From NCBI GenBank assembly GCA_023374045.1, contig CM041780.1, positions 31,180,337-31,244,336 of the forward strand: a DNA stretch of 64,000 bases, in the 5' to 3' direction. The position numbers and the translations under genes are program-made. Below, piece by piece: positions 11,725 through 23,931 of this stretch (positions are counted from its first letter, which is position 1; the number at the start of each line of letters is the position of its first letter). The stretch is from Limonium bicolor (lineage: Eukaryota; Streptophyta; Magnoliopsida; Caryophyllales; Plumbaginaceae). Under the pieces are notes generated by a model. It saw only the letters and a list, made by a program, of their open reading frames with translations, was not told the origin of the DNA and did no database searches.

Positions 11725-13782
11725 TGTACACCCCTACCCCTACCGCTAATACCGTCATTGCTATACAAATACTTACCTTCGCAGCGGATACTCCTTACAC
11801 AACGGCGTGTACAATGCCGTTAGTCACCCACGTGACTAACAAGGCGAGTTACAGTACTACATACTATCGGTTTGATGAACATGAACATACCGAGTACTCT
11901 ACACGATACAACACTTCCCATTGCATACTCATCCATAATCCAATTACAACTCCAATACATTACTATACCGAGTATACTACAATCCTTAAATTACCGATAC
12001 AGTTTAAGCTTCCAAATTTGCATTACAATACAAGTGCCAATCCCTACTATACAACTACCCATGCTTACGTAGCAGTCCCCGTCCTACTCTCTCGAACGGT
12101 GATCAGCTTCGGGTACCTGCACACTAAAAACGGTCCCCCGAGGGGGTCAGCTTACACTGCGCATGAAATTCGCATATACCGCGTGCTAAACGCGGTACGC
12201 CGACTACTTTGGGTCGGATATACATGGAGTTCATTTTACATGCATACATACATACTCATGCTACACCAATACATTCACAGTACCTACATACACATACAAG
12301 GTTCAATACTTACTAAGGAAGACAATTCGATAGTCAACCGTTCATACTAGCTATTTGTTCAATACTCTTTTGTTGCGTTACTCGTTACTCTACTCATACT
12401 CACTCCTTACTCTTGTATACTCATCACTCCATGTTCGGTATCCTACTCGTACACGATCCTTACTCTGTACTCGTTACTATACTTGTGTATACTTGCTACT
12501 CAATACTCCATACTTACTCATACGTACTCGGTACTCAGTACTTACACATACATACTCAATACTCGGTACTCATTCCATACTCATACTCACTTCTTACTCA
12601 GTACTCATTACCTTGCTCATACTTACGCAATACTCATTACTCATTACCATGGCCTCTGGGCGGAGTCATACACAAGACTTGCCACCGGACCTACAATACG
12701 AGGGCTATACGCTTAGCTCCTCAAATACTCAAATGTCCGTTTTACCGGACTACTCAAATTCCCAACACTCTTCTCTCAGAGTATAATACAATCTCATGGA
12801 TTAGCCTAGAAGTATCTCTCTCGATAACCTCTGCTAGCTTAGGGAATTACCACCGTCTAGTATGCTCAGATTTAAGGGTTTCCCCAACATATCGAATACT
12901 CTCTCGTTCGGGGCATACTTACATCAGTCGGGTCCTCTCATAATGGGTCGACTAATTGCTAAGGGGTTTGGAGATCCCTCATCATTCTTTACTACTCTCA
13001 TGGTTCATGTCTTGCACCAAGATTAATTCCTCTATTAGAGTTTACTTGTATACTTCCAATACTTATTAGTTGTGGATTATTCATCTCGGTTCTCCTACCG
13101 TTATGGGAGGTTATTACTCCCGTACACTCTCTCACATTCTAGTGAGTTCATTGGGTTGCGTTATCGTTGGTTGATTCGATAGTTTAGTGCGTTGCTACAT
13201 TTCCATTAGTTCACGATATGATTCTTACTACGAGTCACTACACAACAAGACTCATCTATGAGTCATACTACACACTAAAGGAAGCCACACAATCAATCAA
13301 GAGGGGTTAGCTCACGCAACATACATCAAGACATACAATGAAGGCAATAAACCATTTTCATGCTTTAGTCTTGATTAGCCGGCATACAGCATACAAATCA
13401 ACGTAACTCGGTTAGCATACGGGGCATGAGAAAATCATACCTTTCCCCGGAGTTAGCTCTAACACGTGTGTTCCCTCGTTCCTTGGTTCACACTTGTTCC
13501 ACTGATAATGTTCCAACATCATTATTAATACTATACTCTTATGATACACAAATAATTACTACTCCCGTACTTACCCCGTTATCCCGGTGTACTTAATGTT
13601 CTCATACTCTCATCTTACTTGGTTATTTTTTTACACTTGTTTTCCTACTCATATACTTACTTCCTTACCATTACTACTTCATTAATGGTGTATTACTACA
13701 TATATATTCATATATGGGCATAGGCATATATATATATACATATGATTACTATAATCATATAATAAAACATTTTTTTTTGTCT

Positions 13783-14047
13783 CGACCGGACTTGCGACCG
13801 AACTTGCAAGTCCGGTCGCAAGTTTGGTCCATTCCAGAAGCTTTCATCTGCGGAATTTTTTCTGGCCGACCGAACTTGCAAGTCCGATCGCAAGTTCGGT
13901 CCATTCCAGAAGGTTTCAGACGGAAGAATTTTCTGGTCCGGCCGAACTTGCATGTCCGGTCGCAAGTCTGGTCTATTCCAGAAGGTTTCCCGTCTTTGTA
14001 ATTCTGGGCTCGACCGAACTTGCAGGTTCGGTCGCAAGTCCGGTCCG
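13783..14047. repeat. Four-unit ~70-bp dyad array in LTR1
   Basis: Each unit holds a self-complementary core such as GACCGAACTTGCAAGTCCGG followed by TCGCAAGTTCGGTC and then a CCATTCCAGAAG spacer. Equivalent arrays lie at 39928-40196 (LTR2) and 53741-54004 (LTR3). Confidence 0.85.
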
Positions 14048-15701
14048 GCCCAGTACTTCAGTTTCAAAATCTGTTTTCAGTCCTCTCTTTTACCCATATT
14101 ACTTCCCCAATCTTCCTACATGTAATCCCACATGTTTTAGTGCCATTTAGGCTTCCTAATATACCTCAATCCATCCACCAATCCATTACTAAATCCAACA
14201 ATCAACTTACACAATCCACATTCCTTACTCCTTTTCCAACACTTGTAATAGTTTTTGTTACACTTATGCTACAGATTCTAAAACTCAATTCTCCCATCCA
14301 ATACTTCCTCAACCAATGCTACTCTCTAGCATCCTAAATACCTCTCCTTTCAATGCCAATTCATTTCCAAGCCATTACAACATTTATACCCAAGTCCAAC
14401 ATCCATTTTACTAAGTCTTGCACTCTCATTCTTCCTAACCTCTTGCTACAGATTTTTACCTTCTTATTTCTCATACTACAACCACCATCCCATGGTCATT
14501 AAACATCTCCACTATCCCCAACACATACCTTGGTTCTCCCATTCACCAAGACATTCTTAATACACAATTCCTACTAAAATTTCGCCATAGTTCACCTACT
14601 TTCCTTACATCCTCAATGCACATTCTCTCATCAAATTCAACCTAAAGCTAGCCACACCCAAAAAGGGTCCTACCAGCACACATACAAAATCTTAATACAC
14701 CAAATACTTCTTTAATCACAATACTAATACAACATTACTTCCTCCACTAACAATACTAGTACACATACACCATTCATTTGGCTCTAAGGCCTACAAATCC
14801 TCACATTTGATCACAAATACTCAAACTTCCACAAACTACAATACCAATACAATAGTTTAGGTTCTTTATTTGTTCACCCTTTCCCATTACACTAATGCAT
14901 TAAATTAAGCATTAAGAAGGAGCTCTTACCTTGAGCTTTTGATTCCTTCATTTCTTTTCCATTTCTCCTCCTTCTCTCTTTCTTGTCCAAATCGGTTTTG
15001 TGGGGAATGGAGTTGCCAAACTCCATTCCCATCACCCAATTACACAAAGACAAGTATAATCAATACACTAACCCTTAGATTCATATACTAATCCATTGAG
15101 ATATTCAAAACAAGATTTCTAGGGTTTACCTTTGGAGTGTTTTAGGAGGGGTTTTAGCCCTTGGTTCAAGAAGGTGTTCTCACCACTATTGGAGGGTTGA
15201 AGCAAAGCTCCAAAACAAGAGGAAAACAAGGTAAGAGAGAGAGACAAAAATCGGCCACCAAGGAGATGGAGAAAAGTGAGGTCTTTCATGGAGATTTTTA
15301 CCTTGTCTGAAAGAGGAGACTCCAAGCTTCACAATGGTGTGCTTTTCTCTTCAAATGGGGAAAACCCATGGAGATGAAGTTGCTCATTTTCGGATTTTGA
15401 AAAGATAGAAATGTAGAGCTTGAAGAGAGGAGTTCAAATATGTATTTTATTTTACATATGGAGCTCAAATGGAGCTAGAGCATGGAGAGAAAGAAGAGAA
15501 GCCATGAGAGGTGTTGGAGCTTCTCAAAAATCGCCAGCCCCATGGAGAAGTGAGAGAAATCGATGGGGGAAGGAGAAAGAAGAAAGAGAAAGGAGAAATG
15601 GGGAAGTGAGGTGAGAGAAAAGGTTAAAGTACCTTTTCTACTTTTTGCTTTTGACTCTCCTTATTTATTAGCTAGTTACATGTGTGTGTGAGAGTGAGCT
15701 G

Positions 15702-15707
15702 TTTATA
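15702..15707 (-). promoter_or_regulatory. Possible TATA box of E LTR
   Basis: On the minus strand this reads TATAAACAGCTCACTC, ~545 bp into the LTR. It is kept in LTR2 (45956-45961) and LTR3 (55668-55673), but E1 is altered at this point. Motif match only. Confidence 0.3.
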
Positions 15708-16251
15708 CCAGTAAAAACCGGCCCCCATTGTTATACTAGCTGGAGCGTTTTTCGTCTTTTACAGAAAACGCTCGTTTTTTTACCTTTTTTGATACTATTC
15801 ACTAACCGGGCCCGTTTTCCGGAATTTTCTCGTTTCTTTCTTTATTTTTATTGGTTATTAAGCTTCCGTAAATGCTTAATAATTATTATTTAATGATTTA
15901 TAATTTTTATGGGTCCGTTTGACCACTTAAAGTCACGTTTTCGGGTTTCCTCGAAAAACGTGCGCTAAAGCTCTTTTAGCGTTTTAATACATTTCTTGGA
16001 TCTGTTTTCTTCGGAATCGTTCCGTATACTAATTAGGTATGAATAAGCCTTAGGAATCCTCATAATACTCTAACCGAGGTCTCGTACCTCCTTTGGGTAT
16101 TTAACGCTCCTTTTAGTGTTTTCCGCTTTCTAAGCGTTTCCTTATTTCTTTTGGATTTATTTTCCTTACCAAAATTACTTAGGCACTATTAGGCCCTTAA
16201 ATACTATATTAGAATAATTTAATCACCATATTTAAGTTCGGGGTATTTCAA

Positions 16252-16262
16252 TCTACCCCCTT
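16252..16262 (-). other. 3' polypurine tract of unit 1
   Basis: On the minus strand this reads AAGGGGGTAGA, one base before the LTR terminus TGAAATACCCC. It has one G fewer than the other E tracts. Confidence 0.8.
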
Positions 16263-17086
16263 AAAGAACTTTGCCCTCAAAGTTGGTGAATCTAATATTG
16301 TTACTTGTATAAATACTTTATGCTGAGGTAATGACCTCTACATATGACTTGTCGACTCCGAATGTCTGACATGACGCATACTACGCATCCAAACAGCGTG
16401 TCCCTGCATGCATAGCAATCAAAAATATCCGTTTTACTTCTCTCCAAAGGGGTCCATCCGCAAACAATTAGGTACCATCCTCCCCCAATGGCGAGTGATC
16501 CCTCAGGTACCAGTCATGTTTGAACACTTACGCTTTCTGGTTCACGGCCGTCATGACTTGAGCACTTACGCTTTCTGGCTCTACGGTCCTTTGGTTCTGA
16601 TCAAATTCATTTACACATATAGAGATCCTCAGGCACTTACTCATACTTACTTACTCATACTTTACTCATACTTACTCGGGACTACACTGCCCCTGTGCCT
16701 TTGGAAAAATACAAAACACACACTGTCACCATACAAATGATGTAGTGGTTTCAAACTACTCTACACTTCCACAGACTCAAAACTAGCTTCACCTCCTATG
16801 GTTTCGACCGGATACCCGTGCCTAGGCATGGAAGATCCACTAGTGCCCGTGGGAGCGGTTTCAAAACCGATCCTTATTCTCAAGTTGTAGAAAACATTGT
16901 ACCAAATTAGTTTTGGAAATTCGTTTTGAAAACTTGCATACATCTCCCAAAATCCATTTATGATTATTACACCTATTACTAGTGTTATCACTTTGACCAC
17001 TTAAGGAGCTTCCAGAGTCCTTCAACCCCAATGTGATCAGCATTGATGTTGAATTATCCTTCCACCCCAATTTGTGTTCGGCTTCC

Positions 17087-17107
17087 CTTGATTGCTAGCA
17101 AATCAAG
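17087..17107 (-). other. Conserved hairpin near the 3' end of INT1
   Basis: The arms CTTGATT and AATCAAG flank a 7-nt loop GCTAGCA. INT2 has the same sequence at 47343-47363. F keeps the stem with two changed pairs (844-864). The E1 copy at 59378-59398 has two mismatches. Confidence 0.5.
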
Positions 17108-17633
17108 TTCCACTTCCCACCTCAATACAAACAGACAGCTCGTCAAACATCATTCCATTTTCTATCTTTTTAATCTTGCTACTCATAATCATACACATAC
17201 ATTTTCCAATTTATATGATTCACTTACTTACTAATCATCTCATCAATTATTACTGCATCTTCTCCAACTACTATACTTAAGAAATTCATGGGTATAATAT
17301 CCCATTAATCTGCTATACCAATTTCATACTCATAGAATACATCGGTTTCGTGCCGATTTATACTCATTATATACATTGGTTCCATACCGATTTATACTCC
17401 TCAAGTCTCCCATACATACTCATTCCTCATACTATTACCAATCGGGTCCTCATTCCCCTAGAGTTCCTCCACTCCTTTCTTATACTTGTTTCTCAAATAA
17501 CTACAATTACACGATGAGTGAATACAAATGTTTATGTAACATAAGTATCAATCATCAAAACAAATTCTTTTGCGCTATGCGCATTGTAGTTTACGCACCT
17601 ATCATGTAAAAACATACATTTCACGGTTTTCGC

Positions 17634-17645
17634 TCTACCCCCCTT
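17634..17645 (-). other. Internal (central) polypurine-tract copy, INT1
   Basis: On the minus strand this reads AAGGGGGGTAGA, exactly the E 3' PPT, but ~1.4 kb upstream of it. It is also present in INT2 (47898-47909) and E1 (58834-58845). Confidence 0.75.
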
Positions 17646-20511
17646 AAAAGGATTACACCCACGTAATCTACCATGTGTCAACATTGGACATTGGTCGAAG
17701 GCATTCAGCCGTCATGGGGTGGTTCACTTTCCATGCGGTCTATTATACAATGTTCCTTGATCAACGGGTCTTAACCGTACTGTCGGTTAGTCCCTACATC
17801 AAGAATTTTCATCGGAGTTTATTTAGCTCTTCACCGGGTTCGGTTCTAGGTGTATTTCGCTTAGAATACTGGGCCCACTAGCTTCTGCTGCGCGACCCTG
17901 ATAACTTGGGTTATTCACCCTTCTTGTTATCTTAAATGTGCTATACAACCCCTTTTTATCCCCCTTATTGTGGGAATAAGGTCTGTTCCATCTCGCGTGT
18001 ATTCTTTTACCGTGCGTAACTTAATGAGTTCTAGATTATAACCAGATCCCTGGCCATCTATATACATACTGTTGTGTTTGGTAGTGATCATTCACTTGGC
18101 TCCTCCGACTTATTGTCGGGTGAGGCTAAGTCACTACTTAGTTGTAGTGCTTCCTCTATTGTTAGTAGCTTCTGAATTACACCAGTTTCTCTGGTTCATT
18201 ACAAGTGTTCTTTACTTGTATGACCTTGTATTTTCAATGCGTCGGTCCTTGTGACTTTCTTAAGTCTCCTTTCACCTTTATTCCTGTGGAATTCACATCT
18301 TGTGATTGTTGGTGTGTTTCACACTCTCCGTGTTTCTTTGGCCTTAGGCCGCACGGTTTGTTTCTAAGCTTTTGCTTAACTGGCTTGCGCCATGTTTACT
18401 GGTGAAAGGAAGGCTTTACCACAATTTACATTTCCTCATATTCCTAGCTATCCCACTCGATCATTAACTGCACGAATGCAATACCGAAACACTCAGTCCT
18501 ACAGAGTGCAGAGAGTAAACTCTTGGCGGTAACTCTCTTATGAGATCGCAATAGGACTGATCGTTACTCTATCAGGTGGTGCTTCATCATTTCGTGTGGA
18601 CTCCTGGCTTGTTGCCCGGTCTGTCCACTATCTCGTATTAACAATTCCATAGCATTGGTGACTACTCATATACATTGGTCGCCTGTTGCGCACCGTGTTC
18701 TTACTGATTCCACAGTATTGGCTTACATGGCATCCACTGTTGCTAGCTTCAGCTCATGCATCTCTATCATTTATACAATGGTTCCCCATGTATTTGGCAA
18801 ATATAGAATATGGTATTACTTTATTTTTTTGAGCTCTCTGAGCATTATTGGTTTTATAACCGGTTATTCCTTGGTTGTCAACAATTGCTGTTGAAGCTTA
18901 TTTCACATTGCTTGACAATAGTTGTATGCTCAAGCTTGACTACACTAGTAGTTCTGAAAGGAATATATTTGCCGACAGTTACTGGTGGTATCCCCTTCTT
19001 GGGATCCATGTGTTCCACTCTTGTGGTCTCACATTATGAGGGGCGTCCTCATTCATCGGTTGTTTACTCTTTTATCAGTGTCGTCCTTGACAACCTTCCA
19101 TATATTGGTTCACAAAGGTTTTGCAACCGTTGGGATGTTTGTGGTAATAGTTTCATGGCCTACTAGTCATTGCCTAGAGCTCTACTCCTCCTAGGCTGTT
19201 CCAAATTGGTTACTTCTCCATATACCATAGAATGGCTTGGAGGTGATACTGGGCTCCATGATAAGATCGTCGCATCACACTTCCGTTTGTTGGAGACCCT
19301 TTTGTATCTTGATATTGATCGATACCATTTATTAATTTGGGTACCCCTGCCAAGTGGGATCCCTTCGGTGTCCTAACCGGATGTTCATTCCAATTGTGGT
19401 GTTGTTACCACGATATCTCGTTCGACTGTGTTGACTGGATAACCTTTATGGATTTCTCCTGGGTAGTATCGATTATACGGTAGTATCTGACACTTATGAG
19501 TATGTTCAGTTTATTGTCCTACCTTGCGGTTCTGGATCTGAGTTATCCCGTTAAGGTTATAAAGTCTCCCGTTCTTAGGGTAGACCATTGGTGTTTTTCC
19601 TTATGTTATAGTGGATTTGATATCCCTTCCGGTGATGAATGGTATTTCTGGTACCTTATAACATCACCCTGTGTGTTGTGGTAGTTGTTCTGGGAATTTT
19701 ATCCCGTTCATTGAACACTGGTGTGTTAATGTTAGGCATTTGCCTTACTGTGCTTAGACTGGGTATTCCTTCCAGTTATCATGCTTTGCTTAGATATCTT
19801 CGAGACATATCCAATGTCTTATCCCGTTGTTAGTGCTTCTCGCACTTTCAACTCTTAATGGCTCACCTTAAGTGAGTTTCTGACTCCTTAGCTCGTAAGC
19901 TTACCTGAGTTTCCTTTGTTCGGTTAAGGTAACCAGTTGTTCTGTTCCGAATTTACTTATGGTCCGTAGAACAGAGTTGACTACTTCCCGTGTTTCGTAC
20001 ACTACATGTATACATACGTGGGGTACCGTCTTGGCACGTTACCACTTACCTAACTATCTGTCAGGCCCGCAAGCTCCTTCGGAGTGCGGGGTCCCACATC
20101 CCGTATTTGGGTACACTCGTAGTGTTCGTCACATGCCTAGGTGAAGTATTCTATTGTCAACTCCTCTTGTATCTTTCTATGACACTAACCGTAATTCTGT
20201 TGGTTTGGTTTTAAAAATCCAGGGTTTAAGAGAAGAGTTTGTGGTTTTGAAAGAAGAATTTGGGTTTTGAAACAACGGCTCGGTGTGAAAAACAATTTTT
20301 CATGGCATTGCCATGATTCAGGTCTTGACCAAGTTCAGCTTCTTGCTGACTGGTACACTCTTAATACAATGGTCAGGCCGTTAGGCCTTTCCGAGGTTTC
20401 ATTATTTATGTACTTAGGATTGGTGATCCTATATCTGCTCCATTCGTCATAGCGGTACTTTATCAAGTATTTGCGGGTTGTTAAAAGTCTCCCAACCGTC
20501 TTGCAGTTGCT

Positions 20512-20532
20512 GCACTTGCCCTGGGCAAGTGC
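20512..20532 (-). other. Perfect leader palindrome (INT1)
   Basis: The arms GCACTTGCCC and GGGCAAGTGC flank one central base, identical to the E1 and INT2 copies. Confidence 0.7.
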
Positions 20533-21404
20533 GCGGGTAGGTTGTTTTTCGGTTAACGTATACCGATTGCGGTATCGTTTCCATCATAATTGGTGGTTTT
20601 GTCTGATCTTCCTTTGATCTTTTGATCTTGGTGATCCATCTCCTGAGTCGTTTCTCAGGTACTTGACATGGTTGTCATCCATCGGGTGTCTCACACCTTC
20701 GGTGTGGTTAACGAGACTTGACTTATCTTTAGGAACCATGTTGCGGTCCAATATGTGTCTATGTTATGATTTCTTCCATAGTTATCTGAACTATGTTGTT
20801 TGGTTATTACAGCCTCTTGGCATGTAGGTTTGGTATTAATCCAACCTCGACTAATTCCTTAGTCGGTTTGTATACTGTTGTTGGTATCATCAAAGATTAC
20901 AATCCGTAAGCTCTCTTGTCTCGGCTTGTTACTCCATCTTCCTTGCTTCATTGCACATTTGTGCTTCTCTTCTTGTTGGCTACACATGGTTCTCGTGACT
21001 GCGAAGCATGTCGCCCCATGGTGCCATAAATTCCACTATCCTTATTTAGGATTTTCAATCCTCCGCCATTAAGTGCGGTCCTTGTCATTCAACGGAAACC
21101 GTCTTCTGGACTTCCAGTTCTTAGACTTCCGTATGACAGGTTATTTTCTAATAAGGTTTATTTTGCACTGCCAGATCGGGTTTTACCCGAGTGTGAGAGG
21201 TCTTTCCCACTCTCTGGCGTTCTCATCCCAGCTTTACAACGGGGGACGCGGAGGGCGGGTATGGTTACTGTAGGTATCCAGATCACACTGGAAATTCCAA
21301 TCTAGCATCCTCACACACTACCACTCAACCCATAGCCCTAAGTCTCTACTTCCTAACTCGGTATTTACCTAAACTCGGTATTTCATCCATCAGAGCGATA
21401 CTTC

Positions 21405-21416
21405 GCTCTGATACCA
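21405..21416 (-). other. Primer-binding site of unit 1 (tRNA-iMet type)
   Basis: On the minus strand this reads TGGTATCAGAGC. It is followed by the same 10-bp stem with 4-nt loop as in E1. Confidence 0.85.
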
Positions 21417-21422
21417 CTTTTT

Positions 21423-21607
21423 TGTTACACCCCTACCGCTAATACCGTCATTGCTATACAAATACTTACCTTCGCAGCGGATACTCCTTACAAACGGCGG
21501 GTGTACAATGCCGTTAGTCACCCACGTGACTAACAAGGCGAGTTACAGTACTACATACTATCGGTCTGATGAACATGAACATACCGAGTACTCTACACGA
21601 TACAACA
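21423..21607 (-). mobile_element. E2 LTR2, segment 1
   Basis: First 185 bp of the middle LTR, from TGTTACACCCC to the Tekay junction at CGATACAACA. Relative to LTR3, five bases (CTTCC) are missing between this segment and segment 2. Confidence 0.88.
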
Positions 21608-22021
21608 TCAAAACAGAAGCAAAACCCACCGAAACCAAAGGAGAAACCAAACCTGAATTACCGCAGAGACAAGACAACGACGACAGATCAAGAATCGAAC
21701 CAAATGCAGCAGCAACACACAGATTCCAGAACCAACACCAATGGATGAGCAGGAAGTAGAGGGAGAAGAAGCGCTCAAGAAACTGTCGAGAGAACGAACG
21801 AGCGGTTTGCAAATGATCGTGAATTGTAATGAAATAAAATAATGACTTATCCCTCTTAATAAGTCTTACCAAATAAAAGGGAGGGGAATGACCTCCTTGC
21901 CCCCGCCTTTTAACTTAAAACTCCGGCGTCCTCTCTACTAAACAAAGCACACATAACATAACTTAAATTAATAACATTGTTATGTCATGAAATCTGAAAA
22001 TGTAAAATACGGAGCATTACA
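21608..22021 (-). mobile_element. Truncated 3' LTR of the Tekay-like element
   Basis: It corresponds to 28250-28664 of the 5' LTR, i.e. only the first ~415 bp (the U3 start TGTAATGCTCC). The remaining ~1.58 kb is absent and the breakpoint joins directly to LTR2. Confidence 0.85.
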
Positions 22022-22024
22022 TCA

Positions 22025-22040
22025 CTCCCCCCTTAAAAGG
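22025..22040 (-). other. Polypurine tract of the Tekay-like element
   Basis: On the minus strand this reads CCTTTTAAGGGGGGAG, three bases before the LTR start at 22021. Confidence 0.8.
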
Positions 22041-22243
22041 AATTTCGTCCTCGAAATTCAACATACCTCACTGCTCGAAAAGGGAAGGAAACTTGGCACG
22101 CAGCTCTTCCTCGAGCTCCCACGTCGCCTCACGCTCGGACTGATCAGACCACTACACTTAACCATAGGCAATGTCTTGCTACGAAGCCGACAAATATCCC
22201 GAGCTAAAATACGAACCGGAACTACCTCATAAGTGAAATCATC
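22041..22243 (-). pseudogene. Integrase C-terminal chromodomain-like tail (broken)
   Basis: Beyond a TGA at 22244-22246, the minus strand still encodes a recognisable pol end: a FTYEVVPV start, then RLRSKTLPMVK. After a one-base deletion and a TAG (22152-22154) comes WSDQSEREATWELEEELR. This resembles the chromodomain-type tail of Tekay/Del integrases, with its aromatic-plus-acidic ATWE motif. At least three lesions make it untranslatable as one piece. The lineage is inferred from motif likeness. Confidence 0.6.
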
Positions 22244-22795
22244 TCAGAGTCGAAGCTGACCATAATCAATCACATGCGAAGGATCATGTAGATACTTCCT
22301 GAGCATCGACACATGGAACACGTCGTGCACTCCTACTAGAGCTGGTGGCAATGCCAATCTGTAAGCCACCGACCCAACCCTCTCAAGCACCTCAAAAGGC
22401 CCTACGAACCGAGGACTCAGCTTGCCTCGCTTCCCAAAACGAACCACACCCCGAACTGGAGAGATCTTCAGATACACGTGGTCTCCAACCTGAAACTCAA
22501 GCGGACGGCGTCTCTGATCTGCATAACTCTTCTCGGCTCTGGGCAACCAACAAACGCTCCCTGATAGTCTTGACTTTGTCCACAGCTCCTGCACCAACTC
22601 AGGACCTACTATCGCCCTCTCTCGCAGGTCATCCCAACAAATAGGAGATCTACATCGCCTACCATACAATGCCTCATACGGAGCCATCCCAATGCTCGAT
22701 TGAAAACTATTGTTGTAGGCGAACTCAATCAATGTCACATGCTGATCCCAGCTGCCCCCGAAGTCAAGCACACAAGCCCTCAACATGTCCTCCAA
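22244..22795 (-). pseudogene. Integrase, C-terminal half of the catalytic core and GPY/F region (fragment)
   Basis: This is a 183-residue open stretch of the Tekay-like pol. It covers the end of the integrase core (FAYNNSFQSSIGMAPYEALYGRRCRSP), then the GPF/GPY-type module (LSPRFVGPFEVLERVGSVAYRLALPP) and HDVFHVSMLRKY. In frame upstream lies the catalytic-glutamate segment ERTNQ, separated from the preceding fragment by the TAG at 22817-22819. Downstream the frame ends at a TGA before the chromodomain-like tail. A catalytically complete integrase cannot be made without readthrough. Confidence 0.85.
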
Positions 22796-22816
22796 AATCT
22801 GATTCGTCCTCTCGGT

Positions 22817-23731
22817 CTACCCATCTGTCTGAGGATGATAAGCCGAACTGAAAGCCAACTTCGTCCCTAACGCCTTATGCAGGCTCCGCCAGAAGCGAGA
22901 TACAAATCTCGGATCTCTGTCCGAAACGATTGTCGCCGGCACACCATGCAGCCTCACAATCTCATCTACATACAGCCGAGCCAGGCGCTCAAGGCTGAAG
23001 GTCTTCCTCACAGGCAAGAAATGAGCTGAGTTCGTCAACCGGTCCACAATTACCCACAACGCATCGTACCCCGAAGATGTCCTAGGAAACACCACAATGA
23101 AATCCATGCCAACGCTCTCCCATTTCCACTCAGGAACGGGAAGAGGCTGTAGAAGACCCGCAGGTCGCTGATGCTCAGCCTTCACCTGCTGACAGGTTTG
23201 GCAACGAGCCACAAAATCAGAAATCTCCCTCTTCATATTTGCCCACCAAAAGGACTCTCTGAGGTCCCGGTACATCTTCACCCCTCCTGGGTGCACAGAA
23301 TAAGGAGCTCCATGAGCCTCCTGCATAATCTCTCGCCTAAGGTCGCCTCCACTAGGCACACAAACTCTGCCCCTGAAGCGTAGACAATCATCGCTGGACA
23401 CAGAAAACTCTGACTCCTGCTCATCTGACAACTTCTCCCTGATCTTACACAACTCAGCATCCGCCTTCTGACCCTCTCTGATCCGCTCAATCAAAGTAGA
23501 CTGGACCTGAATCGAGGCAATCATCCCAGTACGGTCGGACCGAATAACCCAAATCCCCATACGCTGAAGCTCAATAGCAGACCTCTGAACTCCTGACAAC
23601 GAACAAGCAAGTCCAGGAGCACCCCTACGGCTTAAGGCATCAGCCACCACATTCGCTCTACCCGGATGGTAGAGGATCTCCAGGTCGTAGTCATGTAACA
23701 GCTCCAACCAGCGCCGCTGTCTCAAATTCAA
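22817..23731 (-). pseudogene. RNase H end plus integrase N-terminal part (fragment)
   Basis: This 304-residue stretch of the Tekay-like pol starts in the RNase H tail ([15 protein letters not shown], residues ~22-36, with its last conserved Asp). It continues into the integrase zinc-binding HHCC domain (H140, H147, C177, C180) and the catalytic core with D210 (GMDFIVVF) and D271 (SDRDPRF). It ends at a TAG immediately after HPQTDG, two residues before the third catalytic acid. The stop is consistent with a C-to-T change in a CAG codon. The N-terminal methionine is internal to the original polyprotein and is not a real start. Confidence 0.9.
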
Positions 23732-23931
23732 TTCCTTCTGCGTGAACAGATATTGAGACTCTTGTGATCCGTGTAGACCTTACACGTCACCCCATACAAA
23801 TAGTGCCGCCAGATCTTCAAGGCGAAGACCACAGCAGCTAGCTCCAAGTCATGGGTAGGATAATTCTTCTCATACGGCTTCAACTGTCGTGACCCATATC
23901 CTACCACCTTTCCCTGCTGCATTAGAAACAC
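23728..23931 (-). pseudogene. RNase H core (fragment)
   Basis: This 67-residue piece sits between two frameshifts in the Tekay-like pol. It carries [20 protein letters not shown], the conserved Glu in [11 protein letters not shown] and the conserved Asp in YTDHKSL, all typical of gypsy RNase H. It joins the RT fragment upstream at GLGC (~23,930) and the next fragment at ~23,740; both junctions need a one- or two-base shift. Confidence 0.88.

Larger units (their letters stand above)
11725..16250 (-). mobile_element. E2 LTR1 (3' LTR of the first unit)
   Basis: The LTR is 4526 bp and its outer end is TGTACACCCC. That end has lost one A and gained a CCCTA duplication relative to the other LTR ends. 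Its inner end is GGGGTATTTCA. It is collinear with LTR3 throughout. It carries a TACTC low-complexity tract (~12,360-12,650), a four-unit dyad array (13783-14047), an AT dinucleotide patch (~13,700-13,750) and a purine-rich stretch (~15,420-15,620). No gene; the reading frames differ between LTR copies by amino-acid-changing substitutions. Confidence 0.88.
16251..21422 (-). mobile_element. E2 INT1: non-coding internal region
   Basis: The region is 5172 bp between LTR1 and LTR2, read right to left. In that order it holds the primer site (21405-21416), the leader palindrome (20512-20532), a long non-coding stretch, the internal PPT copy (17634-17645), the hairpin at 17087-17107 and the 3' PPT (16252-16262). 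It is nearly identical to INT2. No retroviral-type domain is found on either strand. A 42-bp local duplication (CACTTACGCTTTCTGG) lies near 16,525-16,580. Confidence 0.85.

Noticed and set aside
11649..12350. 233-residue ORF, with a 178-residue counterpart at 51776-52312, antisense to the E LTR
   Set aside because: It reads through the E1/LTR1 junction, is antisense to the element, and the differences between LTR copies mostly change amino acids. It follows from low-complexity sequence, not coding selection.
13783..14047. Possible CRISPR-like array
   Set aside because: Spacers are themselves repeated between units, units are degenerate, and the setting is a plant LTR.
13708..14067. Repetitive Arg/Pro/Leu/Gln peptides (LQVRSQVRS type) in several frames
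   Set aside because: They are translations of the dyad arrays and appear on both strands.
15420..15620. Purine-rich GAGAGAAAGAAGAG stretch as a gene exon (also at ~45675 and ~55387)
   Set aside because: The short ORFs in it change frame between LTR copies through small indels.
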